From assembly GCA_028015205.1 (NCBI GenBank), contig CM051516.1:56300230-56364229 (forward strand): DNA of 64,000 nt. Reading direction: 5' to 3'. The DNA is from Mytilisepta virgata (Eukaryota > Mollusca > Bivalvia > Mytilida > Mytilidae). The notes beneath the pieces are model-generated. The model saw nothing but the letters and a program-made list of their open reading frames with translations, did no database searches and had not been told where the DNA came from. Positions 1-12,100 of the stretch are shown piece after piece. The translations under genes and the position numbers were made by a program. The first letter of the stretch is position 1. Each line of letters starts with the position of its first letter.

Positions 1-149
1 AAAAGCATCAAGCAATAGTGATTGACTTAACATGTACATGTTTTTACCCGCTTCATAATTTCTTTTTACCTCAAATAATTTTGAATGTCCGTTTCGCTTA
101 AATTTGAGATAAGAAAAGTGATTTTATTTGTTATACCAACTGGGTTTTG

Positions 150-411
150 ATTTGTTTGTTTGTTTAGTTGGAGTTACACCATTTTCAGCACATTTGGCTA
201 TTTCGCTGCAGCCAGTTTTTATTGGTGGAGGAAGCCGGTGTACCCAGAGAGAACCACGACCTTAGGTAGGAAAATTGGCAATCCTTGTCAAGATCTGAGT
301 CGAACACACCCCGCCACAGGTGAGATTCGAACTCGCAACCTCAGTGTTGACAGGCTAGTGATCATTAGTAGTCATGACAAACTACCTAGACCACTCAGCC
401 ACCGAGGCCCC
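150..411 (-). repeat. tRNA-derived SINE, full-length-like copy
   Basis: Read on the minus strand, the element starts near 411 with GGGGCCTCGGTGGC. It carries a Pol III A-box-like segment and a B-box match, GTTCGAATC, in the middle of its head. The head resembles a class II tRNA (Ser/Leu type). The tail runs through a conserved body, with CTCTGGGTACACCGGCTTCC, to a GTTTGTTTG-type 3' end at about 150-165. A closely similar copy lies at 38563-38822. The short shared word GTTTTGAT just outside both ends (about 144-151 and 416-423) is a possible target duplication. Mollusc SINEs with a shared central domain are known; I do not assign a named family. Confidence 0.75.
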
Positions 412-460
412 AACAAGTTTTGATAAGACACAGTAAAAGTAATTGTATTGCAAGATTTTT

Positions 461-1754
461 AGCTCACCTGGACCAAAGGTCCATGTGAGCTTTTACCATC
501 ACTTGGCGTCCGTCGTCGTCTGTTAACAATTTTTCAAACAATAACTCGTCCGACACCATAAGTCCAATTGCAACCAAACTTCGTACAGTTGTTTATTGGT
601 ATATGTGCTACAAAACTATCGTTTGGATTTTTGATTCGTAAAAAAACATGGCCGCCATGGCTAAAAATAGAACATAGGGGTAAATTGCAGTTTTTTGCAA
701 ATAACTCAAAAACCATAACAGATATCAAAATTCTGGCATAGGGTAAAAGTGTTCAGCACCTCAAGATCTACCTGCCCTGAAATTTTGAAGAAGATCCAAC
801 GACCCATGTAGGAGTTATTGCCCTTTTTCTGCATTTTTTCCAAATTTTGCACTTATTAAGCTCAATATCTTGGATACTATAAAGGAAATTTGAAAAATTT
901 AAATTTCATATTGTTAGGCACACAAAGATCTACAAAATTTGTAACAGGATCGAAGTTGTAGGTTCGTTCCTTTTAGGAGTTATTCCCCTTAGATCGTCAA
1001 AATTGACCATTTTTGCAGTCTTTATTCATTGTAATAAAATCGTTAACTCCTCTTACACCATAAGTTTAATTGCAACCAAACTTAGTGTAGTTGTTCCTTG
1101 GCATGAGTGCTACTAAACTATCGTTTGGATTTTTGATTTGTAAAAAAACATGGCTGCCATGGCTAAAAATAGAACATAGGGGTAAATTGCAGTTTTTTGC
1201 AAATAACTCAAAAATGGTGACAGATATCAAAATTCTGATGGGAAGCTAAAGTGTTCAACACCTCAAGATCTACCTGCTTTGAAATTTTGAAGAAGATGTA
1301 ACCACCCATGTAGGAGTTATTGCCCTTTTTCTTGATTTTTTTTTTAAATTTGTACTTATCAAGTTGTATGATCATTCCTTTTAGGAGTTATTCCCCTTAG
1401 AACATCAAAATTGACCATTTTCACAGCATTTCCCTTAGTTTGCAAAATGTTTAAATGAGCCCTTTAGGAGTTAAAGTTTTGTCCCTTAAATGTCAAAATA
1501 ACTGTTGATGCCTTATAGATGACCCTTTAAATGTCAAAAATAGCGTTTTCTCTTGTTTTTGCCCTATAAAATGAAAACTATTGTCGATAGAGAAAAGCTG
1601 TTGTTTGCTTAAACAATCAGCTCATTGAGCTCTACAAAAGTCTGAATTGGGTCGAAGTTGTCAGATATGATCCATTATAGGGGTAATAGCTCATGAAAGA
1701 CTCCCTTAAAGCTTAAGGACCAGGTGAGCGATTCAGGCTCCTGGGAGCATCTTG
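461..1754 (+). mobile_element. HINE-like (Helentron-type) non-autonomous element, copy A
   Basis: The 5' end (461-491) is a hairpin: AGCTCAC and GGACC pair with GGTCC and GTGAGCT around AAA. A short GTCCGTCGTCGTC tract follows at 509-521. The body holds two diverged direct repeats (about 535-1010 and 1040-1420). Near the 3' end the 5' word recurs inverted (CAGGTGAGC), followed by a second hairpin, GCTCC-TG-GGAGC, and the end ATCTTG before TTTAA. No ORF is supported. The end lies 18 bp before the splice acceptor of the exonuclease exon at 1773. Sister copies lie at 4382, 13171, 30999, 34388 and 47906. Confidence 0.7.
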
Positions 1755-1772
1755 TTTAATTTATATTTTCAG

Positions 1773-3517
1773 GATAAAATAGTTGTTGGACATTCTGTTT
1801 TTAATGACTTCAAAGTTTTGAAGATCCAGCATTCAGGAAAATATATACGAGATACTGCTGGATATAAACCTTTAAGATCTCTAGCAAACCTGTCTGAAAG
1901 AACTACAGCTTCATTGAAAAATCTAAGTCAGATACTTCTAGGTAAAATTATCGACAGATAATAATAATCTTATAGAAAATCCAAGACTCTGTATATTCAA
2001 TAATATTTATCATATTTCTTTTGCCATCAACATGTTGAGTTTTTTCTTTGACCCCTTTTATTTTTTCAACAGCAAAGTTTTTCTTTATTTTGATGTGTAT
2101 AGAGTATAAGATATAAAAGAAGTTTTCTCTTTAAAAAATGATGAAAAGAATTTTTTTTAACACAATCACAAATATCTATTGTAATGTTTATGTCAAGATG
2201 TACCGGTACATGTATGTTACAGATAACATTGATAAAGATAATAAGAACAGTGACAGTGTTTTTATACTCTGACATTTATGTCCTGTCTTATACATGTATA
2301 TGCATATGTGTATTTAGTACATAGTTGTTTGGAAAAATAATAGTGGTGTGCTTTTGAAGCATGAAATTTTTTATATGTCTCCATTGTTCATGTTGTTTGT
2401 ATTGTCATATGTATGGCACTTACTGCCAGATAAGTCTTCTATTTCAGTTTTAAGCCTTTTTGGAATATTTACAAAAATGTACGATGGATGCCTGATACAT
2501 GTTATTTTGTTGAACAATATTGAAAGTATTTTGCATTTTTCACAAGTGATAAATTCTTGATATAAACTGTTTCTAAGGCAAATGAAAAAAACAGTTTTTG
2601 GCAGAGTGAATATTTTGTTTACATGTATTTTTTGCTTTACCCAGTAAAATCAGTTAAGTTAAAGATATGTTAGAACAAGGAATCAAAATAAATTTTATAT
2701 TATTCAGTAGCCAGATCCTCATTAGGTAAAAACATATAGGGAATATTTTATAAAACATGTAGTTGGTATGTTGTGTGCATTTTCTTTGATCCCGAGGACT
2801 GATTTCAGTATCGCGCACTGGCACGGAGAATAAAATTGTAGGGTCACCATAGAGGATGATGTCACGTTTGTTATGCATAGAAGTTGTTTTTCTGTGTTCA
2901 TCTGTGTACATTTAATGAATGAAACAATCATAACATCATTTATGAAACTGTATAACTTACTACAACTTTGTATCTGCTAAAAAGGTATCTTTTTTATTTA
3001 TCTTAAAATGTCAGCACTGAAAACATTTTTTAAGCATTACCGATAAAAAGATTAATGGCAATTTGATTTTTAATGGTGACTTTATCAAATTTGTTATTGG
3101 ACCACCCTACAGGCTTGTCCAATAACAAACCTGATAAAGTCAGTATAAGAAAACAAATTGTCATTAATTTATATTCATCTATGCCTGGTTTTTTGGTGTT
3201 CAGCATCAGAAATAATATATATGTATTTTGTAGGTAAATCAATCCAACAACATGAGCATTGTTCTATAGAAGATTCTAGAGCCACACTAGAGCTGTATAA
3301 ACTGGTTAGAACTAGTTGGGAGCAGACAATTCTTAACAAGGCAATGAAAAGGACACAAAATGATGTACAAGAAACAAATAGAACAGAAATAATGTCATCT
3401 ACTGATGGACAAAGCAGTGATTTAACAAATGATTTTAAGACCTTTCTTAATGATCAGTACTGGCCTCAGTATTTGTTTCCTTCAGATAATTCTAATTCAT
3501 ATATAAAGAATATGTAA
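1773..3517 (+). CDS. DEDDh 3'-5' exonuclease, ISG20/AEN/REXO4-like, last two exons (5' part outside the window)
   Basis: Two coding exons join in phase. Exon 1773-1941 follows TATATTTTCAG and ends at a GTAAAA donor in phase 1. Exon 3234-3517 follows ATTTTGTAG and ends in TAA. The first exon encodes VVGHSVFNDFKVL, the Exo II motif with its catalytic Asp in NDF. The joined product continues LLGKSIQQHEHCSIEDS and RATLELYKLV, the Exo III motif with the H-x4-D pair of DEDDh nucleases. The Exo I motif (DxE) is not in the window, so upstream exons are missing. About 60 residues of low-similarity tail follow the domain. Members of this family degrade or trim RNA or DNA 3' ends, and some are interferon- or p53-induced in vertebrates; which paralogue this is cannot be settled here. 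AATAAATAAG near 3602 is a possible polyadenylation signal. Confidence 0.82.
3078..3141. repeat. Short inverted repeat (hairpin) in exonuclease intron
   Basis: GACTTTATCA...TGTTATTGGAC at the left pairs with GTCCAATAACA...TGATAAAGTC at the right. The arms are about 25 nt with a 4-nt mismatched patch and a loop of about 14 nt. It could be a tiny palindromic MITE. It lies in the intron between 1941 and 3234. Confidence 0.6.
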
Positions 3518-3639
3518 TACACTCGTGTCAAAATTTCAAAGGAATAAGAAGCTCAAAATCCACTGTTTTTTTTTTTAATTAATCCATTTAGGTGTTAAGA
3601 GTAATAAATAAGAGACATCTTAATATATATACATGTGAA

Positions 3640-3995
3640 CTTTCCTTTCAAAATGTTCTTCTCTGAAACCACTGGCCAGGGCTAAACTTAGTTTGAAGCA
3701 TTTGTAGAAGGGCACCATTGATTTTTTCTAATTTCAGCTCGGTTAGACAGCCTTCAGGGTCTCTATGTAGTTTCCTCATTTGTCCAAATTGGAAATATTA
3801 ACAATTGTCAATATACTTGTTTCTTTTTATTTGGTAAAACTTTGAAAAAGCTAGGCCAAGTGGACTCAGACCTCATATGAATCATGTGAGGTCTCGAATT
3901 ATCAGAATTTTCAGAAAAGTACATCTTTGGAACCTTGAGGACAGAGTTGCAATTGATCAAGCGAGCAATACAGGCTCATTTCATGAGCTTCCAGT
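3640..3995 (+). repeat. Degraded HINE-like relic
   Basis: The segment TTCTCTGAAACCACTGGCC matches the interior of the copy at 4382-5425. The stretch near 3958-3990 (CGAGCAATACAGGCTCA) is a decayed version of the family's 3' subterminal repeat and hairpin. It contains no gene. Confidence 0.4.
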
Positions 3996-4381
3996 TTCAT
4001 TTGTCATTTCTCACTAGCAGTGTAATAGCATCACACCATCATTTGTCTTTCGTGTTGGCGTACTCACCTAGAGTGCCTGTAAAATTCCCTGTTTTATATA
4101 ATCTGATGTTCTTTGGGAACGTTTATATAAGGTGCTTGATGTTTATCAACTAAACAAATTAAGTGCAATGATTGTTTTAATAAAAAACATCAGATTAACC
4201 ATGCAAATATCCTCTAAAATATGGAAAACTACGTATTTCCTTGGAGAAAGTTTATAAATACAAATATGTGAATGTCATCAAAATCCGAACTTTGATGGAA
4301 TAATTGCAATCATTGGGCAAGCCTTTTTAATTGCCTTTCAATGGTAAATTACATCCAGATGTTTCAGATACAGTACTTTTT

Positions 4382-5425
4382 AGCTCACCTGACCTGAAAC
4401 AACTTTTACAAAAATCTCCTCTGAAACTACTGGGCCAAATTGAACCAAACTTGGCCACAAGCATCATTAGGGTGTCTAGTTTAAAAAATATGTCCGATGA
4501 CCCCGCCTGCCAACCAACCTGGCCGACATGGCTAAAAATAGAACATAGGGGTAAACTGCCGTTTTTGTCATATCTCAAAAACTAAAGCAATTAGAGCAAA
4601 ACTGACATGGGGTAAAAATGTTCATCAGGTCAAGATGTACCTGTCATGAAATTTTCAGACGAATCGGTCAATTCTTTGTTGGGTTATTGCCCCTGAATTG
4701 TTAATTTTAAGGAAATTTTCTTGAATATTATTATAGATAAAGACAAATTGTAAACAGCAAAATGTTCAACAAAGTAAGATCTACAAATAAGTCAACATGA
4801 CCAAAATCATTGATTGACCCCTTGTAGGAGTTTTTGCCCTTTAAAGACAGCATCCAGCGTAAACTTCCCTTTAAAGATCTTTTCCTGTCAAACCACTGGG
4901 CCAATTGAGACCAAACTTTGGTGGAATGGTCCTTGGCTGGCCCCCTTCAAAATTTTGTCTGGCATCTCCAACTTCCAAGTGACATGGCTGCTGTTACTAA
5001 AAATAGAAAAAAGGGGGGGGGGGGGGGTGGGGCCAGTTGAAACCAAAGTTGGCAGTAATGGTTCTTAGGAGGTTCTCTTTCAGAAATATGTCCAATAACC
5101 CGGACTGTTAACCAAGATGGTCGCCACAGCCAAACTTAGTTTAACATAGGGTCCTATGGGAAAATTCATTGAAAAATCTTCTTGTCTTAAACCACTTGAC
5201 CAATTGGAACGAGACTTGGCAGCAATGGTCCTCAGATGGTTCTCTTTTAGAAATGTATCCGTTGACCTGGACTGTCAAACAAGATGACTGCCACAGCTGA
5301 AATTAGTTTAACATAGAATCCTATAGAAAAACCAGCCAAATTGACTGCAACACTTAAATTTTTAGGTTTGCTCAAAGTGAAAAGGTAAATCCAGGTGAGC
5401 GATACAGGCTCTTGAGAGCCTCTAG
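4382..5425 (+). mobile_element. HINE-like element, copy B
   Basis: It starts TTTTT|AGCTCACCTGACC and ends CAGGTGAGCGATACAGG, then the hairpin AGGCTCT-TG-AGAGCCT and CTAG|TTTTT. The second half of the 5' hairpin and the GTC tract of other copies are missing. The interior has diverged tandem paragraphs built on 'accactgggccaattgagaccaaac'. A G homopolymer lies near 5015-5028. No coding capacity is seen. Confidence 0.7.
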
Positions 5426-7581
5426 TTTTTCAAACATAATTTGAGACTTTTGTCAAAGGCTTACTTGACCTTTTAAAACATACACGTAAAACTAGAACTG
5501 AGAGCACACTATGTTATACCCCCTGCCCCAACAATCCCTACTTTTTAATGATATCTAAGTAAATCAGAATAGAGAAGCATGTTGGAGAAGTCACAATGAC
5601 AAAATGCATGGTGAATTGCCTCACAATTTCTAAGTCCAACTGGGCAGAACTCTGAAAAATTGATGGATCCTTAATACAGCAGAGTTTACTTGTCATTATC
5701 TAAACGTACAGCAAGTTTAGTTGTAATATGAGAAAAGATATGGAGTTTTGTTTGGACAGACAGACAGGCTGATTCCTATATACCCCCCTCCCTTTCAACT
5801 TTGTTTGCGGGAGATATAAAAAAAAATTTGAGTGTAGCAATGACTATTGCTGAATATTCAATTGTGTAGCACAAACTATTGATTAACTGAATGTTTTAAT
5901 AATAAAGTCAATGCATGTAAATACAGTCAAACACCTAAATAACAATATGTTAATAGAAAGTGCATAAATTTAATTGAAATAAAATACTGATTATGGAAAA
6001 GAAATCTATGGTTATAATAAATACATATACTATGATATTTTGAAACAAAACATGAGAACATACCAATTTACAAAATATGTACAATTCTTTCCTGTACATT
6101 TCATGAAAGAATAACTAGAGAGACAAGCCAGAAATACAACTATCATTTGTGGACGATGTGTACATGTAATAATATGTATAAAAAACTTGCACTTTTCCAA
6201 AATGTTGTACCGGTACTTGCCATTGAGCAATCACACATTTGCTATATTAATGCTTCCTTGTAATTGTATGAAAGACAGTGAAATAACAGACGGTGATTAC
6301 TCGTCTTTCTGCTTCTTGACTCTGTCTAAAGTACAAGTTATTTACATATTATCACATGATACACAATAATAAATTTGTAATTATACACTCGCTAAAATAA
6401 TTTTGTCATATTAAATTGTACAAAAAAACGAAAAGGCTTTGAAATATGTTATAACAGCTGACATCAATAATTCAGAATTACCAACGACTAACTGGATACA
6501 ATGGCATAACTTTTACAACAGACAGTTCCACCAGCAAACCTTTACATCCTATTTACACTGTTATTTTAGCAACTCCTTTTGACCAATAGATATAATTTAC
6601 AATTTCTCAAAGATATGAAACTTTACATGTTTTGCAACCTTTCAAGTACCGGTAAACCGGTATACAAACAAAATTCAGTATTCTGGTAAAAGAAATGTTT
6701 CATAAATACATTCATTGGAAAATACAAATTCTCACAAAAATTCTATAAAAGGTAGATCAAACAATGTTCTTAAAATCACAGACTCTATATGGGAGATCAT
6801 TATATGTATACTACTGGCATTTACATGGGAATTGATTTCTTGGCACTTATGTTTATATACATGTACATGTAAAATGAATCACATAAATGTAACATTGACA
6901 ACTTTCATTCTGATCTCATTTCTTGTTTCAATATCTACTGTAGTTATGAGTGGATTATGGTCTTAATCTATACTCTAAACAGTTAAATTGAATATTATTA
7001 ACATTTAAACTTATACAGCTATTAAACAGAAATACACTTTGTTTCGGCCAGTTCATTTTACAATTTAAAAATACATGTACTTTTCTATTGGTGAAAAATA
7101 AAAGTTGTGATACATGATTGGTGAGTGTAGATATACTGTGCAATTATCATCCTTTATATTATTACACCATTGATTATTAAATTCAGATATACATAATACA
7201 TCTTATGCATTATATCTTATAACTTTCCAAGATTCTATGACATTCTAATCAATTAAACCTTTTCAATTATATATGGGATATATCATCAAAAAGTCTGAAT
7301 ATATTCTTAATTAGTCATATGTACAGTTTTGTAACCAAATGTTTCAAAAAATGTTATTTCCGTTATTACAATAAATCCATTTGTTCTGACTGATAACATA
7401 TTGAATGAAATTTGCTTTTTGAAATATTCTGAAATTAAAAACCTCAGTCATGTTTTTGTATTAATTTTCAGTCATCAATTCCAAAACTAAACTGTAAACT
7501 TCATTAACTGTCGGGTACATCGGTGTTAAAATTCTCATAGAAATGGGAGTTATTAAATAAATATTTAAACTACACACTGTA
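5426..7581. other. Intergenic stretch without a recognised gene
   Basis: The sequence is AT-rich, with only short frames and no splice-bounded conserved peptide on either strand. The CCGGTA/TACCGG words near 6210 and 6650 are isolated. Confidence 0.5.
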
Positions 7582-8214
7582 CAGTGGAACCCCTGAAAAC
7601 TGGCCCCTCTGAAAACTTTTACTTTTAGTCTGGAATTTTTGCCTATATATTCAAGTAAAAAAATCCTCTGAATTCCAAACACCCGCTGTACTTTCAGGTA
7701 CAAAACATATATATTCTTGTCAAATTGACCTCCAGAAATCGCCCGAAACAATGTATTACCTGGAAAATCAGTGAACATGTAATACACGTCATCCTTAATC
7801 GATCGATGATTGACATCATTAAACTACATGACCATTTTAAATAAAGGTGTGACAGTCGTTAATCAAACAATAATCAGACATCAATAAAACCGTCGGATTG
7901 AAATTAAAAACAATTGTAAATAATGTGAGCGTGGTACATATGTAACATGTTTTTATAATGCGTAAAATATCAAAGGGTTTTGTAAAAGCAGACAATTTTT
8001 TATTTAAATATATTTATCGACAGCATTGCACTCAATTGTTAAAGGAGTAAATTAAATTAAATTTATGGTTTCTACTAGAATTGTTATAAAGTGTCAAGTA
8101 TACAGTAATACACTTCCGGTTTCACTCTCTGGATCATACACGTCTTTTTCCGGAACCTCCTGAAACCGGAACATCTGAAAGCCCATAGTTGTTCGGTTTA
8201 CAGAGGTTCCACTG
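7582..8214. mobile_element. pogo/Tigger-like non-autonomous DNA transposon
   Basis: The left end CAGTGGAACCCCTGAAAAC and the inverted right end CAGTGGAACCTCTGTAAAC form terminal inverted repeats with two mismatches. Both ends are flanked by TA (7580-7581 and 8215-8216), the target duplication of Tc1/mariner/pogo elements. The 633-bp interior has no transposase. Confidence 0.7.
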
Positions 8215-8297
8215 TATTATCAACAGGTTGAACGAAAATTAGTTTGGTTGGTTTATAAGGTTTTACACTACAGTGAGTACTTATGCTATATGGTTAT

Positions 8298-8445
8298 AAG
8301 TCAATTTTTACTGGTGGAGGAAGCATGAGAAACCGTAGAAAATTGCCAACCTAAAGAAGGAAAACTGCATGATCTCAATATTTATAGGAGAGTAACTGTT
8401 AGTATTTAAGACAAAATAACTAGACCACTCAGCACCCATAAACTT
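8298..8445 (-). repeat. Decayed SINE copy
   Basis: The plus-strand words TTTTTACTGGTGGAGGAAGC and TAGACCACTCAGC match body and head landmarks of the SINEs at 150-411 and 38563-38822. The middle is rearranged and the B box is lost. Confidence 0.55.
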
Positions 8446-8825
8446 CATTCATTAATTGAGATCAATTGAGATGAATAAAATATAAAGTTAACCTATTAAA
8501 ATGTTAAAAAAAAAAATACCCTCCCTTTATTTATAAGTGTCATAAATTAGTATTTTATTTTGTCTGTGTGACTGTATAATAGAAATACATGTACTTAATA
8601 TACAGTATGATGTAACTAGTAAACATAGATATAATGATCAATTGTCTCTCTTCTATCTTTTGATGTTTTATCATCAAGAAAATCTCTTCTATTTCAGTTG
8701 GAATATGTAAATCAATTGTATCTGTCAGCTGAAGCAAAATTTCAGAATAAATAAGTTAAGCCAGTTTTAAAGAGGGCATCCTGCTGTACAATTGTGGCAA
8801 TAACCAGCTCACAGAATCCATCAAA

Positions 8826-8973
8826 TGGGCTATTCCATTAATTTACTAGATGCAGTGATACATATAGCTATGATATCCACTTAGGAAAGATCTTTTGTTT
8901 TTCTCTTATTAGTAAATCACTGATAACCCAGGTGCCTAGAGCTGTGATAGGCACCTTAAAATGGAATAGCCCA
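8826..8973. mobile_element. 148-bp MITE beside the IAP stop codon
   Basis: Perfect 14-bp terminal inverted repeats, TGGGCTATTCCATT and AATGGAATAGCCCA, bound the element. An internal hairpin AGGTGCCTA...TAGGCACCT lies near its right end. It ends 6 bp downstream of the IAP stop codon (8980-8982), so it would form the start of that mRNA's 3' UTR. Confidence 0.7.
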
Positions 8974-8979
8974 ACATGA

Positions 8980-9176
8980 TCATGCTAGATACGTTTTGTA
9001 TTTTTTCTTCACTTTTCTTTTGCATTTTAAACAGTGGTGCATTAGTTTTGCACAATCCTCACATGTAAGTCTGTGTCCACATGGGGTAAACAGCATACAA
9101 ATTTCTTTCTTATTACATTTCCAACACATTAAATTTTCTTTTAATTTTTTATTCTCCTCTAACACTTTTTCAGCAT
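8980..9176 (-). CDS. IAP exon 9: RING finger and stop
   Basis: The acceptor is CTTTTTAG and entry is in phase 1. The exon encodes a charged helix (EKVLEENKKLKENL) and then the RING. All eight zinc ligands are present: Cys596, Cys599, Cys611, His613, Cys617, Cys620, Cys627 and Cys630. The segment usually reading CPxC is CLKC here. The C-terminal tail reads KYKTYLA rather than the usual VRTFLS. Confidence 0.9.
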
Positions 9177-12100
9177 CTAAAAAAGAAAAGGATAATTGGA
9201 ATTTAATGGTTTGTTTTACATTGTGGTTTATACTTATACAGTCGACTCTTGTTATCTCGAAGGCCTTCATTCAGCAAAAAAATTCAAGATAGATGAAGTT
9301 TGACTAAAAAGGAGCTGACAATTCTTCTTACCAGGTAGTAACAAAGGGAAAGAAACTTAGTAATTTTGGTAAAACTAAAATCTCTCAGAGGGTACCAGTG
9401 TAAAACAATTCTTTACATGTACTATCAAGACCCTATTTTATTTAGTCATGTTCACATACTTATATAAGCCATTGCTCACTAGTCATACCCCCGCTTTCCA
9501 ATAAGGTTGAAAAATAAACGAAGTCGTGGAAGTTGATGTTGCCTTGGTCTGAAAACGTATCCCACGATATGTTGTAGCTATAGAAGGCTTGTGATAAAAT
9601 ATTAAGTGACTGTGATGAGTAATCACAGGGAAAAGTGTGACAACAAATTTTGTATTGAAAACCATAAGGTCGAAAAATAAACAGGAAGTGGATGTTGCCT
9701 TGGTCCGAAAAAGTATCCCACAATATGGCGTACCTAAAGAAGGCTTGACACATGCCTTGTGGAAAAATATCAAGCGATTGTGATGAGTAGTTGCAGTGAG
9801 ACGAAAAAATTTTGTTGCAGACAGATAGAACCACCAGGGTAAAACAGTATACCCATCTCCTTTGGAGTGGGGGTACAATAAACTAGAAAATATTAGATGC
9901 CCTGCCCTAAAAACAATATAGGTGTTGCTGAACTGCGTTGTACTATACAACAGGACTGTAGTGGTGAAATATCATTGAAAAAGTCATATCTTTGTTAAAC
10001 TTCACAAATTTAAAACAGAGAATGGGTATATCTTTCATGTCAACATGGTTTAAATTTTCAGAAAAAAAAAATGCATTTTTCCAACAACATCAATTTATGT
10101 GGTCAAGTAAGATTTTACTAAAAGATCAACTACATGTAGAAGTATGGTAAGCAAACTCACAAAATAATGATGCCAGTCCATAATCACATCTTCATATGGT
10201 ACCATAAATTGAGTCAGATGGTTTAGGAGAATTTGGATTTGGAAGGTCAATATATACCATATGATATGATGAATTAACTAAATGCCAAAGTCCAGTTATG
10301 TTCTTTGCATTTTCATATGATGGATTTCACTTGTGAGAAGTTTTATTCAATTCAATCAGAAAGTTTAAGAGGAGATGTACAAGGTCAATGATGATTCAAA
10401 GTAAATACAGTTATCTCCCTTTCACATATTTATATGGTGTACTTCCATTGTGAGAAGTCTCCACATTTATTTTTCATGAACATACGTTATTTTGAGTAAA
10501 ACATTTTGACTCAAAATTAAATGTTTTAGCACTGTCAATTTGTCTCTCATTTTAGTGATACCGGTACTTTATATGGAGGGGTGTACCCAACCTGTCTGAT
10601 TTTTAAGTTCTGTTTATCCTCCCGACAAACATATCAGCTGGGAGTGGAAATTTCAAAAATCCTTACAATCAGGTACAAAACTTTTGTTATATAGGAGATT
10701 CATGGTCATACATGGTGATTCCTATACACTGAAAAACTTTCATAAAAAATCTCAAAGGAATATATGTTGGACATAAAAACTTGGTATCAGATGTTATAAA
10801 TTGTACCAAATACCAAATAACAAATGCTGGCATCGTTGTTGTGTCATATATTAAGATAAATTAGTAGACAAGGACAGCATCCTATTAACATGATCACTGA
10901 TAGCATTAATTATACAATGTATATTATGATCTTTCACAGTGTGTATTTGCCATTTTTCTCAGTCTATAATCTGGATTTTATTATTTTGTGAGAGCGCTTT
11001 TCAACAGATTCTTTAATAACTTATATTAAATTCCCTGGACATCTAGTCAGTATACTGATCAGGACTATAGGTCGGTAAAATTAAGTCAGATGCTGGAAAG
11101 ACTAAAATTCTAGCCTACCGTCATTACTGAGGAAGATATCTTTATTTGGATGAGAATATAAGAGAATACATTTGTAAATTTCTTACAAAGGGAGATAATA
11201 ATTGTAGCCATACCTTCCAATGGTTCTATCTGCTCCAATTGTTTCATGAATTCATCTGAAATACCATGAAATCCAACATAATAAAGTGTACCAATCTTGA
11301 TTTTGTAATAATGTATCTAACAATTATTTTTTTCTTTCCTTAAATGTGAAATGTTGGTAAATCTGTTCCAAACTACATGTAATATTGGCTAAGAAAGAGA
11401 TTTAAAATCAGTTCAGAGCCGATTTTGCAGCTAGACTAATACTTAATTTAGTAGAATTAAACAAACACACCAAGGAAATAATAATACATTAAATTAATTC
11501 TTGCATTTTTGAAATGTAACATAATAATGCGAATCTTTAACATTAGCAAATGTTATGCATGAGAGAGATGCATGGCATTTTAAAAATCTTTCCTCGAACA
11601 AAAAATATGATTGTGCATTTTATCATTTGGGTCATTTTCAAAAAAAGTCCATTTTCCTGTCCACCTACATGTATGTTAAAAAAATATTCAGACATGATGG
11701 CATTATTTTTTTGTGCTTAACCAAAAGTTCGCAATTTTTTCAAATCGGCACATCTACAATGAGAACTATTTTCTCCTTGCAATCCAAAATAATTGATTTT
11801 GAAGCTCACTATTGAGCAACTTGGGATTGTCCGGACTGAGAGAACCATGTTTGCATATTATTTTTCAATGATTTTTTGTATGTTTTTAAATCAGCAAAAT
11901 TATTTTTTTGAATAGCATATAATTGGATTTCAACAAGAAAGTAGAGTCTTGAAGATATTTATATATATGCTCATAAAAAAGTAAATTATGCTGGCGTCCA
12001 TGAAATGCATGTCTGTCCTGTTACCAGTGCAAAATTTGCAGAGCAATAATTTTGGCCTGCAAATACAAATATCTTCTATGATGAAATCAAAAGTACATAA

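Noticed and set aside
150..411. Functional tRNA gene
   Set aside because: A and B boxes are present, but the cloverleaf is not intact and the SINE body continues past the head; the same holds for 38563-38822.
160..423. 87-codon open frame
   Set aside because: It is antisense to the SINE at 150-411 and has no independent coding evidence.
8980..9270. RING frame starting at its own Met as a separate small protein
   Set aside because: The frame upstream of 9176 is intron sequence; a splice acceptor at 9177-9178 and matching phase join it to the IAP gene.
9460..9950. Overlapping 124- and 155-codon minus frames
   Set aside because: Two overlapping frames over a repeated paragraph ('ccttggtctgaaaa' occurs twice); no family match and no splice logic.
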